Assembly (NCBI GenBank): GCA_002339265.1
Contig: DDKG01000185.1
Coordinates: 4,485-52,633 of the forward strand
Direction of reading: 5' to 3'
DNA: 48,149 bases
DNA from: Massilia sp. UBA2604
Lineage (GTDB): Bacteria; Pseudomonadota; Gammaproteobacteria; Burkholderiales; Burkholderiaceae_D
Positions 11,561 to 20,211 of the stretch are shown one piece after another (within the stretch, counting starts at the first letter, position 1; the number at the start of each line of letters is the position of its first letter). The translations under genes were made by a program, and so were the position numbers. The notes under the pieces were generated by a model. It was given only the letters and a program-made list of their open reading frames with translations, did not search any database and was not told the DNA's origin.

Positions 11561-11594
11561 CTACAACAGTTTCCCGATAAAAACCCTCTGGATT

Positions 11595-11624
11595 GTGACA
11601 ATGCACGAAGCCATGCGTTAAAAT
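11595..11624 (+). promoter_or_regulatory. Possible promoter of the SDR gene
   Basis: GTGACA at 11595-11600, an 18-base spacer and TAAAAT at 11619-11624, 39 bases before the SDR start. The -35 element is only a partial match. Confidence 0.35.
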
Positions 11625-11663
11625 GTTTCTTTTCGGAAGCAAAAGTTTCATCCAGGGAGCATC

Positions 11664-12455
11664 ATGAAGGCCATCAGCAAGCAGCAGCCGGCAAGCGGTT
11701 TGTCGTTCACCGGCAAGGTCGTTTTGGTAACCGGCGCCGCCAGTGGAATCGGTCGCGCCATCGCCCTGGCGTTCGGCCGTGCCGGCGCCAGTGTCGTCGT
11801 GGCCGACATCTCGATCGACGGCGGGCACGCCACCGCGGCGATGATCGTCGAAAACGGCGGCAAGGCCCTGTTCGTGCAAAGCAACGTCACCCGTGCCGGC
11901 GACGTCGAAGCCCTGGTCGACAAGACCATCAATTACTATGGCCGCCTCGACTTCGCGATCAACAACGCCGCGGTCGAGGAAGAGCGCCAGCCGCTGGCCG
12001 ACGCCGACGACGAGCAGTTCGACCGCATCATGAACGTCAACGTCAAGGGCGTCTGGCTGGGCATGAAATACCAGCTGCGCCAGATGCAGAAGCAGGGCCA
12101 CGGCGCGATCGTCAATATGGCCGGCATCGCCGGCCTGGTCGGCAGCCCGAACCATGCGATCTATGGCGCCAGCAAGCACGCCGTGATCGGCCTGACCAAG
12201 AGCGCCGCCGCCGAATACGCGCGCGAAGGCATCCGCGTGAATGTGCTGTGCCCGGCCGCGGTCAAGACGCCGATGCTGGCGCGCGCGTTCGAGCGCGATC
12301 CGGCGATCGAGAAGAAGCTCAAGGCGGCGCATCCGATGGGGCGCTTCGCCGAAGCGGGCGAGGTGGCGCAGGCGGCGCTGTGGCTGTGCTCGGACATGGC
12401 GTCCTACGTCAACGGGCATGAGATGGTAGTCGACGGTGGGTTCACAGCTGTTTGA
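11664..12455 (+). CDS. Short-chain dehydrogenase/reductase family protein, catalytic Ser replaced by Gly
   Basis: A classical SDR of 263 residues with an NAD(P)-binding Rossmann fold. The cofactor loop GAASGIG is at 24-30, Asp49 in VVVADIS after strand two suggests NAD preference, NNAA follows near 107, and the YxxxK pair is Tyr167-Lys171 in YGASK. The serine normally 13 residues before the tyrosine is Gly154 (VNMAGIAG), so the usual Ser-Tyr-Lys triad is incomplete. The C-terminus (MASYVNGHEMVVDGG) is typical of the 3-oxoacyl-ACP-reductase-like group. ATG at 11664 follows GGGAGC. The substrate cannot be predicted, and the protein stands alone between the protease and the PEP-CTERM gene. Confidence 0.88.
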   Translation: MKAISKQQPASGLSFTGKVVLVTGAASGIGRAIALAFGRAGASVVVADISIDGGHATAAMIVENGGKALFVQSNVTRAGDVEALVDKTINYYGRLDFAINNAAVEEERQPLADADDEQFDRIMNVNVKGVWLGMKYQLRQMQKQGHGAIVNMAGIAGLVGSPNHAIYGASKHAVIGLTKSAAAEYAREGIRVNVLCPAAVKTPMLARAFERDPAIEKKLKAAHPMGRFAEAGEVAQAALWLCSDMASYVNGHEMVVDGGFTAV

Positions 12456-12617
12456 GTCCGGTGTTGCTGTCGAAAAACTTTACACGCCTTGATTGCTTGC
12501 AGCGGAGAAAAGCCAAGTCCTTGTTCCGATTCAAGATTTTCCTGATGGCATGAATTATGCTATCTGGTTGCATCATCGATGTACGCAACCAGCGCATTTC
12601 CATCTAGTGAGACTAAC

Positions 12618-13316
12618 TTGAAAAAGACTTTCGCCGCACTGGCGCTCGCCGCCGCACTGATTCCGTTCGCCAGCGCCCACGCTGCGGTGATCAGCTTCAG
12701 CAACGACATCGCGCTGAAGAAAACCAATTGGACCAATATGCTGAGTTTCGGCATGTTCGATTCCAGCCTGGGCACCTTGAATTCGATCAAGTTCGACCTG
12801 AGCGGCCTGGTCCAGGGCATCGGCAAGGCCGAGAGCGACGACGAGGAGGCCACCACGTTCAACCTGAACCTGGGCTCGCTGTTGAAGTTGTCGCGTCCCG
12901 ATGGCAGCGCGCTGGTCGTCACCAATCCGGTGTTCAATCAGGTCTTCAAGTTCAGCGCATCCGATGGCGACATCGACTTCGCCGGCACTTCCGGCGGCAG
13001 CACCGGCACGGTCACCGCCACCGCCACCGCCGCCGATTTCTTCGTCAGCACCAGTGCGAGCGACTTTGCCCTGTTCTCGGCGCTGGGCGGCGGCCAGATC
13101 GGCCTGGCGTTGAAGGCGACCGGCGCATCGGGCGCGACCGGTTCCGGCAACCTGTCCACCATCTTCCAGACCTGGGCGGCAGGCAGCGTCAAGGTCACTT
13201 ACGACTACACGCCGGTGGCGGTCGAAGTCCCGGAGCCGGCCAGCCTGGCGACGATCCTGGCAGGTCTCGGCCTGATGGGCGCCGTTCGTCGTCGCCGCGC
13301 AAGCAACAAGGCGTAA
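12618..13316 (+). CDS. PEP-CTERM exported protein (choice-of-anchor-E-like)
   Basis: A 232-residue secreted protein. From the TTG at 12618 it reads KKTFAALALAAALIPFASAHA, a clean signal peptide with an AHA cleavage site; the longer frame from 12579 adds an implausible leader. The mature part is beta-rich, with a region (SFSNDIALKKTNWTNM, then LGTLNSIKFDLSG) resembling the choice-of-anchor E domain. The end is the PEP-CTERM sorting signal: VPEPASLA at about 206, a hydrophobic helix, then RRRR. This signal is recognised by exosortase/PEP-CTERM machinery and marks proteins of the exopolysaccharide matrix. No exosortase gene is in the window. A terminator follows 34 bases past the stop. Confidence 0.85.
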   Translation: MKKTFAALALAAALIPFASAHAAVISFSNDIALKKTNWTNMLSFGMFDSSLGTLNSIKFDLSGLVQGIGKAESDDEEATTFNLNLGSLLKLSRPDGSALVVTNPVFNQVFKFSASDGDIDFAGTSGGSTGTVTATATAADFFVSTSASDFALFSALGGGQIGLALKATGASGATGSGNLSTIFQTWAAGSVKVTYDYTPVAVEVPEPASLATILAGLGLMGAVRRRRASNKA

Positions 13317-13350
13317 TCCGAATCCCCGCCGGCTTAATGCCGGCATCTGG

Positions 13351-13392
13351 AAAAACCGTCATTGCCGCCCTGGGGCGGCCTGACGGTTTTTT
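13351..13392. terminator. Bidirectional terminator between PEP-CTERM and PH-domain genes
   Basis: AAAAACCGTCA at 13351-13361 pairs with TGACGGTTTTTTT at 13381-13393, and the loop holds a second GCCGCC/GGGCGGC hairpin. T runs occur on both strands and the flanking genes converge on it. Confidence 0.88.
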
Positions 13393-13409
13393 TACATTGG
13401 GGCGCCGCT

Positions 13410-14018
13410 TCAGTTGTGGATGTACTTGGCGAACACGTCGCTGAAATCGCGCCGGGTATGGGTATCGAGCATGGCGGTGTTCAGCGCTTCCAGGAGCTCG
13501 CCGTATTGGCTGACCAGGCTGCCGGCGCCCGGGGCGATATTGAGCTTGTGCACCGACGCCGTGGCGTCCAGCGTGCGCAGCGCATTCTCGCGGCACACAG
13601 CATCGCGCCGCTGCTGCTTGCCGATCGTGATCAGCGCTTTATAGATGTCCTTCAGCTGTTCGATGAAGGACTTCTTGACGTCGATCGAGAACTTCGTGTC
13701 GTCGATATTGAACTTGAGCTCGATGTCCATGTCCAGCGTGCCGGCGGTTTCGATGCTGACATTGGTGATCAGGTTCGAAGAGTACTCATAACGCTTGATT
13801 GCGCGCTTCGAGGACACGGCCGAGTCGCCATCGATGTGGATCAGCGCGAGATTCGTGAAGCAGTACTCGTCCTTCTTGCTCTTGATCAGGAAGAAAATCT
13901 GCTCGCCGTCTTCGGTGAACAGGTAATCGTCCGCATCGACCTTGTTGTAGTCGGCCGGTCCGACAATGACGCCAATGTCGCTGATGCCCAGTGCTTCCGC
14001 CGCGAATTTCTTGAACAT
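13410..14018 (-). CDS. PH-domain protein (YvbH-like)
   Basis: A 202-residue cytoplasmic protein with an N-terminal bacterial pleckstrin-homology domain (about 1-130): KFAAEALGISDIGVIVGPAD, then DDYLFTEDGEQIFFLIKSKK, DEYCFTNLALIHIDG and KFSIDVKKSFIEQLKDIYKAL are the family's conserved blocks. The C-terminal part (about 135-202) is helical and resembles the YvbH oligomerisation region. No enzymatic function is known for this family, though members form ring-like oligomers. It is a single-gene unit, converging with the PEP-CTERM gene and 44 bases downstream of the GntR regulator on the same strand, so it could share that transcript. Confidence 0.8.
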   Translation of the reverse strand: MFKKFAAEALGISDIGVIVGPADYNKVDADDYLFTEDGEQIFFLIKSKKDEYCFTNLALIHIDGDSAVSSKRAIKRYEYSSNLITNVSIETAGTLDMDIELKFNIDDTKFSIDVKKSFIEQLKDIYKALITIGKQQRRDAVCRENALRTLDATASVHKLNIAPGAGSLVSQYGELLEALNTAMLDTHTRRDFSDVFAKYIHN

Positions 14019-14062
14019 GATGGTCCTCGGGTGGTGAAAAGGACCAGATTACCATCAGTCCA

Positions 14063-14821
14063 TCAGGCTGCACTGAGCTCGGCAACAAAGTCATAGGTGT
14101 CGCCCCGGAAATACGAGCGGCAGAACTCCACCGCGCGCCCGTCACGCAAGAAGCCCAGGCGCTCCACGCACAGTCCGGCGTCGCCCTCGCGCGCATCGAG
14201 CAGGCGCGCCTGTTCGGCGCCCAGCAGCAAGGCCGACAGGCGCTGCAGCGCGCGCACCGGACGGTTGCCAGCGGCCTCGAGCGCCTCGTACATCGAGTCG
14301 CCCACTGCCTCCAGCGAGGGCAGGGCGAAGGCGGCGATGGTCGCATATTCCAGGCACATCGGCGCATCGTCGGCATAGCGCAGGCGGTTGAAACGGTACA
14401 CCGGCGTGCCCGGCGACAGCCGCAGGCGTAGCGCTTCCTCGGGCGTGACCAGGCCTTCCGAACGCTTGAGCCAGCTGGTCCCCGGCACCCGTCCGCGCGC
14501 CCGCATGTCTTCCGAGAATGAACTCAGCTTGGCGAAATTCTTTTCAATGCGCGTGTTGAGAAAATTGCCGGAGCCGGCGCGCCGCACCAGCAAGCCATCC
14601 TCGACGAGGCTGTCGATCGCCTTGCGCACCGTAATGCGCGAGATGCCCAGCTCCAGCGCCAGCTGGCGCTCGGCGGGCAGGGCGCTCGAGGGACCGTAGA
14701 CGCCGTTGTCGATCGCCTGGCGCAGTGCGCGCTGCAGTTGCTGATAGAGCGGCAGCTTGCCGGCGCCGGCGGCGAGGCTGGCCTTGGCGGCGTCGTGCAT
14801 CAGTTGGACGAGGGGATTCAT
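14063..14821 (-). CDS. GntR/HutC-family transcriptional regulator with UTRA domain (NagR-like)
   Basis: A 252-residue repressor-type protein. A winged helix-turn-helix (about 22-90) contains KLPLYQQLQRALRQAI, ALPAERQLALELGISR and ITVRKAIDSLVEDGLLVRR. The UTRA ligand domain (about 105-248) contains PVYRFNRLRYADDAPMCLE and ends VEFCRSYFRGDTYDFVAEL. HutC-type members often sense amino-sugar phosphates (NagR/YvoA, DasR). The amino-sugar operon lies 3 kb away on the same strand, and its upstream region has a TGGT...ACCA palindrome typical of this family, so regulation of that operon is a reasonable inference but is not shown. The start is ATG at 14821, and the first 20 residues are a poorly conserved extension. 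Confidence 0.85.
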   Translation of the reverse strand: MNPLVQLMHDAAKASLAAGAGKLPLYQQLQRALRQAIDNGVYGPSSALPAERQLALELGISRITVRKAIDSLVEDGLLVRRAGSGNFLNTRIEKNFAKLSSFSEDMRARGRVPGTSWLKRSEGLVTPEEALRLRLSPGTPVYRFNRLRYADDAPMCLEYATIAAFALPSLEAVGDSMYEALEAAGNRPVRALQRLSALLLGAEQARLLDAREGDAGLCVERLGFLRDGRAVEFCRSYFRGDTYDFVAELSAA

Positions 14822-14873
14822 GCGCTGGCAGAGTGGACGGACAGCAGATGATACCGCAGGGTCGGTCCTCGGG

Positions 14874-15947
14874 TTACTTTGGGCGCGGATCCTTCAACGG
14901 CTGGCTGACCACGGCAACCCGTCCCGCGCGCACCTCGCGCACGGCGGTGGCCACCGCACGCGCCACGTTGCGCGTCTCTTCCTGCACCGCAGTGTCGCGG
15001 TCGAATGTCGCGTGGCTGTCGGCATACGATTCGTAATAGCCGATATAGCGGTCGAGCTGGCCGAAGCTTCCCGAGTTGATCAGGCCCATCCATTCGAGCC
15101 AGTCCGACAGCGAGCGGCGCGTGCCCTCGATGCCGGCCACGTCGCCGTGCACCAGCAGGCCGAAGGCGCGGCCGGCCAGGTGTTTCGGATAGTCCCAGCC
15201 GTCGCGCTCGATCTGCTTGGCCTGTTCGGCGTCCTTGCCCTGGGTCGATGACGGATCGGGATTGCCGCCGTCGGCGCATACCAGGCGGTCGATCATCAGC
15301 TTGAGCACGGCCGGGGTCTGGTACCAGTAGACCGGCGTGATGATGATGACGCCATGGGCCAGCACCCAGCGCTCGTAGATCTCGTTCATCCAGTCGTTGA
15401 CCTGGCGCTCGCCATGGTTCGGGTAGCAGCTGCATGGCCAGTGGCACAGCGGCATCGCGGTCGAGACGCAGCCCTTGCAGGGGTGGATGTGGCGGTCGTA
15501 GTCCGAATTGAGCAGGGAGAGGTCGAGCACGTCAGCCTCGAAGCCCTCGTTCATCAAGACCTCTTTCGCCATCTGCGTCATGCGCCAGCTCTTCGAGATC
15601 TCGCCGGGGCAGGTGCCGTCGTTGCGGGCCGAGGCGTTGATCAGGAGGATGCGGTTACGCGTGTCGGGATCCTTTTGATGCCGTTCGGCGCCGAGCAGGC
15701 GGTCGCGCGCCTCCTTCCACTCGATCGACAGGTCGTAGCCGGGGTCGGCAAAGCCGGGGCCGGCCTTGACCGTGTGCGGAGCCTTGCGGCCTTCGTGGTA
15801 CGCATCCCAGGCCACGTCCTCGATCGCCGCCAATTCGCGATCGAGCGCTTCGTAGCCAGGGTCCTGGAAGGCCTTGCGAAAACGCAGGTGGAATTCGTCG
15901 CGTCCCAGCTTGGCGGGCGCCTGGCCCTTGCGTACCGTCGTCGTCAT
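14874..15947 (-). CDS. Flavodoxin-fold NAD(P)H-dependent oxidoreductase
   Basis: A 357-residue protein whose core (about 105-320) is a flavodoxin-like FMN reductase fold: ILLINASARNDGTCP, with SARNDG as the FMN phosphate loop (about 108-113), and GVIIITPVYWYQTPAVLKLM with a second flavin loop. A cysteine-rich stretch, HPCKGCVSTAMPLCHWPCSCY, lies between them (five Cys in 17 residues), and could bind metal or form disulfides. The N-terminal 100 residues (RDEFHLRFRKAFQDPGYEAL...) are an extra helical segment absent from minimal members. ATG at 15947 is preferred to the upstream frame because CGGAGG lies 6 bases ahead of it. The substrate is unknown; quinone or aromatic reduction is common in the fold. 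Confidence 0.82.
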   Translation of the reverse strand: MTTTVRKGQAPAKLGRDEFHLRFRKAFQDPGYEALDRELAAIEDVAWDAYHEGRKAPHTVKAGPGFADPGYDLSIEWKEARDRLLGAERHQKDPDTRNRILLINASARNDGTCPGEISKSWRMTQMAKEVLMNEGFEADVLDLSLLNSDYDRHIHPCKGCVSTAMPLCHWPCSCYPNHGERQVNDWMNEIYERWVLAHGVIIITPVYWYQTPAVLKLMIDRLVCADGGNPDPSSTQGKDAEQAKQIERDGWDYPKHLAGRAFGLLVHGDVAGIEGTRRSLSDWLEWMGLINSGSFGQLDRYIGYYESYADSHATFDRDTAVQEETRNVARAVATAVREVRAGRVAVVSQPLKDPRPK

Positions 15948-16067
15948 GTGGCCTCCGATGCAAATAAGGCAATTATCGGATGGGCTCAAGACCAGTTATG
16001 TACGGGCGCGCACTTTGTGCGGGGATAACCGCCGGCCGGTAGCGGGACACATTGAACCGTCAATACC

Positions 16068-16105
16068 AAAAAAAAGCGGGCCGGGCATCGAGCCCGGCCC
16101 GCTTT
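16068..16105 (-). terminator. Intrinsic terminator of the exported repeat-protein gene
   Basis: A 14-bp GC-rich stem (AAAGCGGGCCGGGC pairing with GCCCGGCCCGCTTT, 5-nt loop) is followed on the minus strand by a long T run, 26 bases past the stop of the 16132-17406 gene. Confidence 0.92.
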
Positions 16106-16131
16106 CGCGAGTGCGTCGAGAAACGCAGCGA

Positions 16132-17406
16132 TTATTTCTGGTTCAGGTGCACGATCCAGTATTTCGCCAGGTCGCCGGCGCCGCCGCCGCCCTTGACGGT
16201 TTCGAAGGTCTGGATGGCTTCGGCTTTCTTGCCGGCCATTACCTGTGCCATGCCCAGGCGCAGCTTGGCTTCCTCAGGATTCTTCAGGCCGCCCTTGGCG
16301 ATGCCTTGCTGGATGAAGCCGACACCCTTGTCGCCTTGGTCCATGGTGGCGTACGCCCAGCCCAGGTTGACCAGGCCGGCGCCGGTCTTGGCCTTGGAGG
16401 CCGAAGCTTCGCCGGCGGCGATGTTCTTGGCGTCGTCGGCCGCGCCCTTGGTCGCCTTGTCGCGCAGGGCGGCGTGGGCCTTGGCGTTCGAGCCCTGGCC
16501 CAGCACGCCTGCGGCATAGCCGGCATCCATGGCTTTCTTGGCTTCGCTCGGGAAGCCGTCGCGCAGCGCCAGCTCGGCCAGGTCGACGTACTCTTCCGGC
16601 GCCATCTTCTTGACGGTGGCCGCTTCGAGGCGGTACACGTTGATCATATTGGCCTGCGGATCGAAGCCAGACTTACGCGCCACGCCGCGGTTCAGGACGT
16701 CGGTCCAGAAGTCGTCGTTTGGGTAATAGGCGACTAGTTTTTCCAGGGCGGCCAGGTAGCCAGCATCGTCCTTGACCTTGTTGGCGGACGACGCCAGAAG
16801 GCGCAGATCTTCTTCGCTTGGTTTCCGGCCAGCTTTTTCGGCTGCATCAATCGCAGGCACCAAAGCCGCTTTTGCACTGGCAAAATCATTACTTAAATAA
16901 TAGGCACGAATCAGAGGATCCGCGACTTTTTCAGGCGTCGGGCTTTCTTTCTGGTAGCGCTTGAACCACTCGATCGCCTTCGTGTAGTCCTTGGCGTTGT
17001 AATGCATATTGCCCAGGGCCAGGATGAAGTCGGCCTGTTCCTGGCCTTGCAGGCGACCGGAATTGATCACGGCTTCCAGCGCCGGTATGGCGATCTCGTT
17101 GTTGTTGGTCGCCGAGCCCAGCGACAGCTTCATGCGGTTGATGACGTAGTCTTCGTACGGGGTGCGGTTCGGGAAGGCTTCGGCCTGCTGCACGCGGTTC
17201 TGCACTTCGGTGTAATTCTTTGCATCCATCAGCGGCTTGATCGCGGCCGGGTCGAGCAGCTTGAACAGCTCTGGACGGACGGTGTCCGTCGGCGCCGCGG
17301 CGGCGGCAGGCTTCTCTTGCGCATGGACGGCGGTGGTCAGTGCCGGGGCCGAAAGACCGACGGCGGCCAGCATCAGGCAGAGGCGGGCAAGACGGAGTTG
17401 GGACAT
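16132..17406 (-). CDS. Exported tetratricopeptide-like repeat protein
   Basis: A 424-residue protein with a signal peptide (MSQLRLARLCLMLAAVGLSA... TTAVHAQ, cleavage near 30) and a body of helical TPR-like repeats: FILALGNMHYNAKDYTKAIEW at about 125, PLIRAYYLSNDFASAKAALV, LLASSANKVKDDAGYLAALEK, and LVNLGWAYATMDQGDKGVGF near 350. It is periplasmic or outer-membrane associated and probably serves as a protein-binding scaffold. No catalytic motif is seen. It is transcribed alone, with its own promoter (17483-17511) and terminator (16068-16105). The ATG at 17406 follows AGAAGGA. Confidence 0.8.
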   Translation of the reverse strand: MSQLRLARLCLMLAAVGLSAPALTTAVHAQEKPAAAAAPTDTVRPELFKLLDPAAIKPLMDAKNYTEVQNRVQQAEAFPNRTPYEDYVINRMKLSLGSATNNNEIAIPALEAVINSGRLQGQEQADFILALGNMHYNAKDYTKAIEWFKRYQKESPTPEKVADPLIRAYYLSNDFASAKAALVPAIDAAEKAGRKPSEEDLRLLASSANKVKDDAGYLAALEKLVAYYPNDDFWTDVLNRGVARKSGFDPQANMINVYRLEAATVKKMAPEEYVDLAELALRDGFPSEAKKAMDAGYAAGVLGQGSNAKAHAALRDKATKGAADDAKNIAAGEASASKAKTGAGLVNLGWAYATMDQGDKGVGFIQQGIAKGGLKNPEEAKLRLGMAQVMAGKKAEAIQTFETVKGGGGAGDLAKYWIVHLNQK

Positions 17407-17482
17407 TGTGTATCCTTCTATCTAGACAAAAAATTCGACGAAACGCGCTTTCGCGGCGGCTTTTTCGCCACGCATTTTTACC

Positions 17483-17511
17483 ACTATAGCAAAAATGCCA
17501 ATCTCGGACAA
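17483..17511 (-). promoter_or_regulatory. Sigma-70-type promoter of the TPR gene
   Basis: Reading the minus strand: TTGTCC (17511-17506), a 17-base spacer and TATAGT (17488-17483), about 77 bases before the ATG. Confidence 0.65.
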
Positions 17512-17632
17512 AACGTGCATTGTCCCATAAGCAGCCATTTTCTGGCTCGCCAATTGTGCAGTAGAGCTCGCGCAAACTCCCAGCGTCGTTACATCGCGTT
17601 ACCTCGTCGTTGGCGCCGCCAGGTCATCCGGG

Positions 17633-19141
17633 CTATGCACGGTCGAAGCCGGGCACCGGGCAGGTTCCCGGCGCCGCGATGTCTCCGGCCAGCCAGGCCA
17701 TGGCCGCCTCGAGGGCGGGCGGCGCGAAGCCGTAGCTCATCAGGGCGGGGGAGGGGAAGTCCAGTGCCTGGTAGGGGTTCCACAGGGCCAGGTGCAGGTC
17801 GGGGCGCCAGCCGGCGCGCGCGTTCGGGCCATAGCGGCGGCGCGAGGTCGAGGCCAGGATCGTGAAGCGGTCGTCCTGCGGCAGCGCCGACCAGTCGAAG
17901 CTTTCGCTGTCGGCGAAGGTGACCAGTTCGACGTCGTACAGGGCTTTCAATGCCTCGGCGATGCGGGCCGCCGGCACGCCGGCTTCCGAGATGCCGTCGC
18001 TGACCACGTCGGCGCGCGCGACCAGGCGCACGCGGCTGCCGCGCGCGGGCCGTTGCGGCTGGCCGAGTTCGGTCAGGCCGGCGCGCCAGGCGCGCGCCAT
18101 CAAGGCGCGGTCGTCCTGTTCGCGCAGATAGGCCGTGGGGCCGGCCGGATGCGCGTCTGCCAGTTGCGTCAGGCGCGCCAGTTTCGCCTCGACTTCTGGC
18201 AGCGGCAGCACGCCGTCGCGGATCGCCTGCGCGATCGCGTGCACGGTCTCGACCTGCGTCTCGCGCGTGCCGATCGCCATCACCATGTCGGCGCCCGCCA
18301 CCAGCGCGTTGACGGCGGCCTGGCCGGCGCTGTAGCGGTGGGCGATCGCATGCATGTCCATGCCGTCGGTGATGATCACGCCCTGGTAGCCGAACTCCTC
18401 GCGCAGCACGCCGGTGAGGATCGCGCGCGACATGGTGGCCGGGTTGAGCGGGTCCAGCGCCGGGTAGACGATGTGGGCCGTCATCATGGCGGGGGCCGGG
18501 TTTGCCGCCCGGGCGGCCATGCGGAACGGCGCGAATTCGAAGCGCTCCAGTTCCTCGCGCGGCTTGTCGACGTGCGGTAGGTCGCGGTGCGAGTCGACAT
18601 GGGTGTCGCCGTGGCCGGGGAAGTGCTTGACGCAGCAGGCCACGCCTTCGCTCTCGCTGCCTTCCATCCAGGCCAGCGCGATGCGGGTCGCCTGTTCCGG
18701 GTCGGCGCCGAACGAGCGCTCGGCGATGACCGGGTTGTGCGGATTGTTGTTCAGGTCCAGCACCGGCGCGAAGTTCCAGTTGAAGCCGAGTGCGCGCACT
18801 GCGCGCGCCACCGCCGCGCCGACCTCGCGCGCCAGTTGCGGATCGTTCGCTGCGCCCAGCGCCATCGCGCTCGGCGGCGCCGGCACCCAGGTCGAGCGCA
18901 CCACGGCGCCGCCTTCCTGGTCGAGCGCGATCAGGGCCCGCGGGCCCATGGCCTCAAGCAGGGCGCCGGTGAAGCGGGTCAGCTGGGCGGCGTCCACCAT
19001 GTTCTGGCGGAACAGGCACACGCCACGGATCTTGTGGGCGCGCAGGAAGGCATCGGTATCGGCATCGAGCTCGGTGCCGAACAGGCGCACCATCATCAAT
19101 TGGCCGGCCAGGTCGAGGTAGTCGGATGTGAAGCGATTCAT
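17633..19141 (-). CDS. Beta-N-acetylhexosaminidase, glycoside hydrolase family 3
   Basis: A GH3 enzyme of 502 residues that should remove terminal beta-GlcNAc from chitooligosaccharides or peptidoglycan fragments. The NagZ-type catalytic loop KHFPGHGDTHVDSHRDLP (about 180-197) supplies the His-Asp pair acting as acid/base, and IITDGMDMHAI supplies the nucleophile Asp. FNWNFAPVLDLNNNPHNPVI and ERSFGADPE are family blocks. There is no signal peptide, so it acts in the cytoplasm. It is longer than NagZ of E. coli (about 340) because of a second C-terminal domain (about 345-502), as in two-domain GH3 enzymes. The start is ATG at 19141 (MNRFTSDYL), 20 bases after the deaminase stop; the same frame runs far upstream only as an overlap with that gene. 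It is the last gene of the amino-sugar operon. Confidence 0.9.
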   Translation of the reverse strand: MNRFTSDYLDLAGQLMMVRLFGTELDADTDAFLRAHKIRGVCLFRQNMVDAAQLTRFTGALLEAMGPRALIALDQEGGAVVRSTWVPAPPSAMALGAANDPQLAREVGAAVARAVRALGFNWNFAPVLDLNNNPHNPVIAERSFGADPEQATRIALAWMEGSESEGVACCVKHFPGHGDTHVDSHRDLPHVDKPREELERFEFAPFRMAARAANPAPAMMTAHIVYPALDPLNPATMSRAILTGVLREEFGYQGVIITDGMDMHAIAHRYSAGQAAVNALVAGADMVMAIGTRETQVETVHAIAQAIRDGVLPLPEVEAKLARLTQLADAHPAGPTAYLREQDDRALMARAWRAGLTELGQPQRPARGSRVRLVARADVVSDGISEAGVPAARIAEALKALYDVELVTFADSESFDWSALPQDDRFTILASTSRRRYGPNARAGWRPDLHLALWNPYQALDFPSPALMSYGFAPPALEAAMAWLAGDIAAPGTCPVPGFDRA

Positions 19142-19161
19142 CGCGTGCTGGTTCAATTTTG

Positions 19162-20211
19162 TCAGTTGGTCTTGGTGACCTTGCTCAGGTGGCGCGGCTG
19201 GTCCGGGTTCATGCCGCGCGCGGCCGACAGCTTCGCGGCCATCGTGTAGAAGGCCTGCACTGCGGCGATCGGATCGAGGTCGGGAATGGCGGCGGTGGGC
19301 AAGGTCAGGTCGCGGCTGGCGACGTCGCTGGGGGCCGCCAGCAGCACGCGCGCGCCGCGCCCGCGCATTTCCTCGGCCAGGGCCACCAGGCCGGCCTGGG
19401 TCGGGCCGCGGGTGGCGTAGACCAGCAGCGGATAGCCTTCCTCGATCAGGGCCATCGGGCCGTGCTTGATCTCGGCGCCGGAGAACGCCTCGGCCTGCAG
19501 CGCCGAGGTTTCCTTGAACTTGAGCGAGGATTCGAGCGCCAGCGGGAAGCTGATGCCGCGGCCCACGACCATGATGTTGCGGGCCGGCGCCAGCACCTCG
19601 ATCGCGGCCGACCAGTCCACTTCGGTGGCGGCGCGCAGCGCGTCGGGCAGGGCGGCGATGCCGCTTTTCAGCTCCTTGTCGTCTTGCCAGTCGGCGACCA
19701 GGCGCGCGCCGGCCACCAGGCTGGCGATGAAGCTCTTGGTCGCGGCCACGCTTTTCTCGACGCCGGCATGCAGCGGCATGGTCCATTCGGCGGCGTCGGC
19801 CAGCGGCGAGGCGGCGTCGTTGACCAGGGCCACGGTGGTGGCGCCGCCGTCGCGGAAGTAGCGGATCGGCTCGACCACGTCCGGGCTCTGGCCCGATTGC
19901 GAGATCGCCACCGCCAGCGTGTCGCGCGCGACGATCGGCGATTTGTACAGGGTGATCAGCGACATCGGCAGCGAGGTCACCAGGCGGCCCATGCGCGCCA
20001 TGATCAGGTAGGCCAGGTAGTTCGAGGCGTGGTCCGAGCTGCCGCGCGCCACCGTCACCGCGCTGTGCAGCTGGGTGGCGCGCAGTTTCGCGCCGAGCTC
20101 CGCGTAGCGCTCCACGTCCTGGGTGAGCTGGTGGGCGATGCAATCGGCAGCCGACAGCGCCTCTTGCAGCATGAGCGACGGGGTGGCTTGCGAGGCGGCT
20201 GGGGTGGTCAC
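19162..20211 (-). CDS. SIS-domain glucosamine-6-phosphate deaminase (NagB-II type)
   Basis: A 349-residue protein with two SIS (sugar isomerase) domains and no glutaminase domain, the layout of NagB-II, which converts GlcN-6-P to fructose-6-P and ammonia and replaces classical NagB in several proteobacteria. SIS 1 has VARGSSDHASNYLAYL and AISQSGQSPDVVEPI, the sugar-phosphate loop (about 58-120). SIS 2 has VVGRGISFPLALESSLKFKE and AEAFSGAEIKHGPMALI (about 210-265). The GTG start at 20211 has AAGGAG seven bases upstream and overlaps the nagA stop (GTGA), suggesting translational coupling. An AgaS-type isomerase role is an alternative, but the gene order favours deaminase. Confidence 0.88.
   Translation of the reverse strand: MTTPAASQATPSLMLQEALSAADCIAHQLTQDVERYAELGAKLRATQLHSAVTVARGSSDHASNYLAYLIMARMGRLVTSLPMSLITLYKSPIVARDTLAVAISQSGQSPDVVEPIRYFRDGGATTVALVNDAASPLADAAEWTMPLHAGVEKSVAATKSFIASLVAGARLVADWQDDKELKSGIAALPDALRAATEVDWSAAIEVLAPARNIMVVGRGISFPLALESSLKFKETSALQAEAFSGAEIKHGPMALIEEGYPLLVYATRGPTQAGLVALAEEMRGRGARVLLAAPSDVASRDLTLPTAAIPDLDPIAAVQAFYTMAAKLSAARGMNPDQPRHLSKVTKTN

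Noticed and set aside
14063..17406. Treating the GntR regulator, oxidoreductase and TPR gene as part of the amino-sugar operon
   Set aside because: The TPR gene has its own promoter and a strong terminator, so the segments are separate transcription units; only regulation in trans is plausible.
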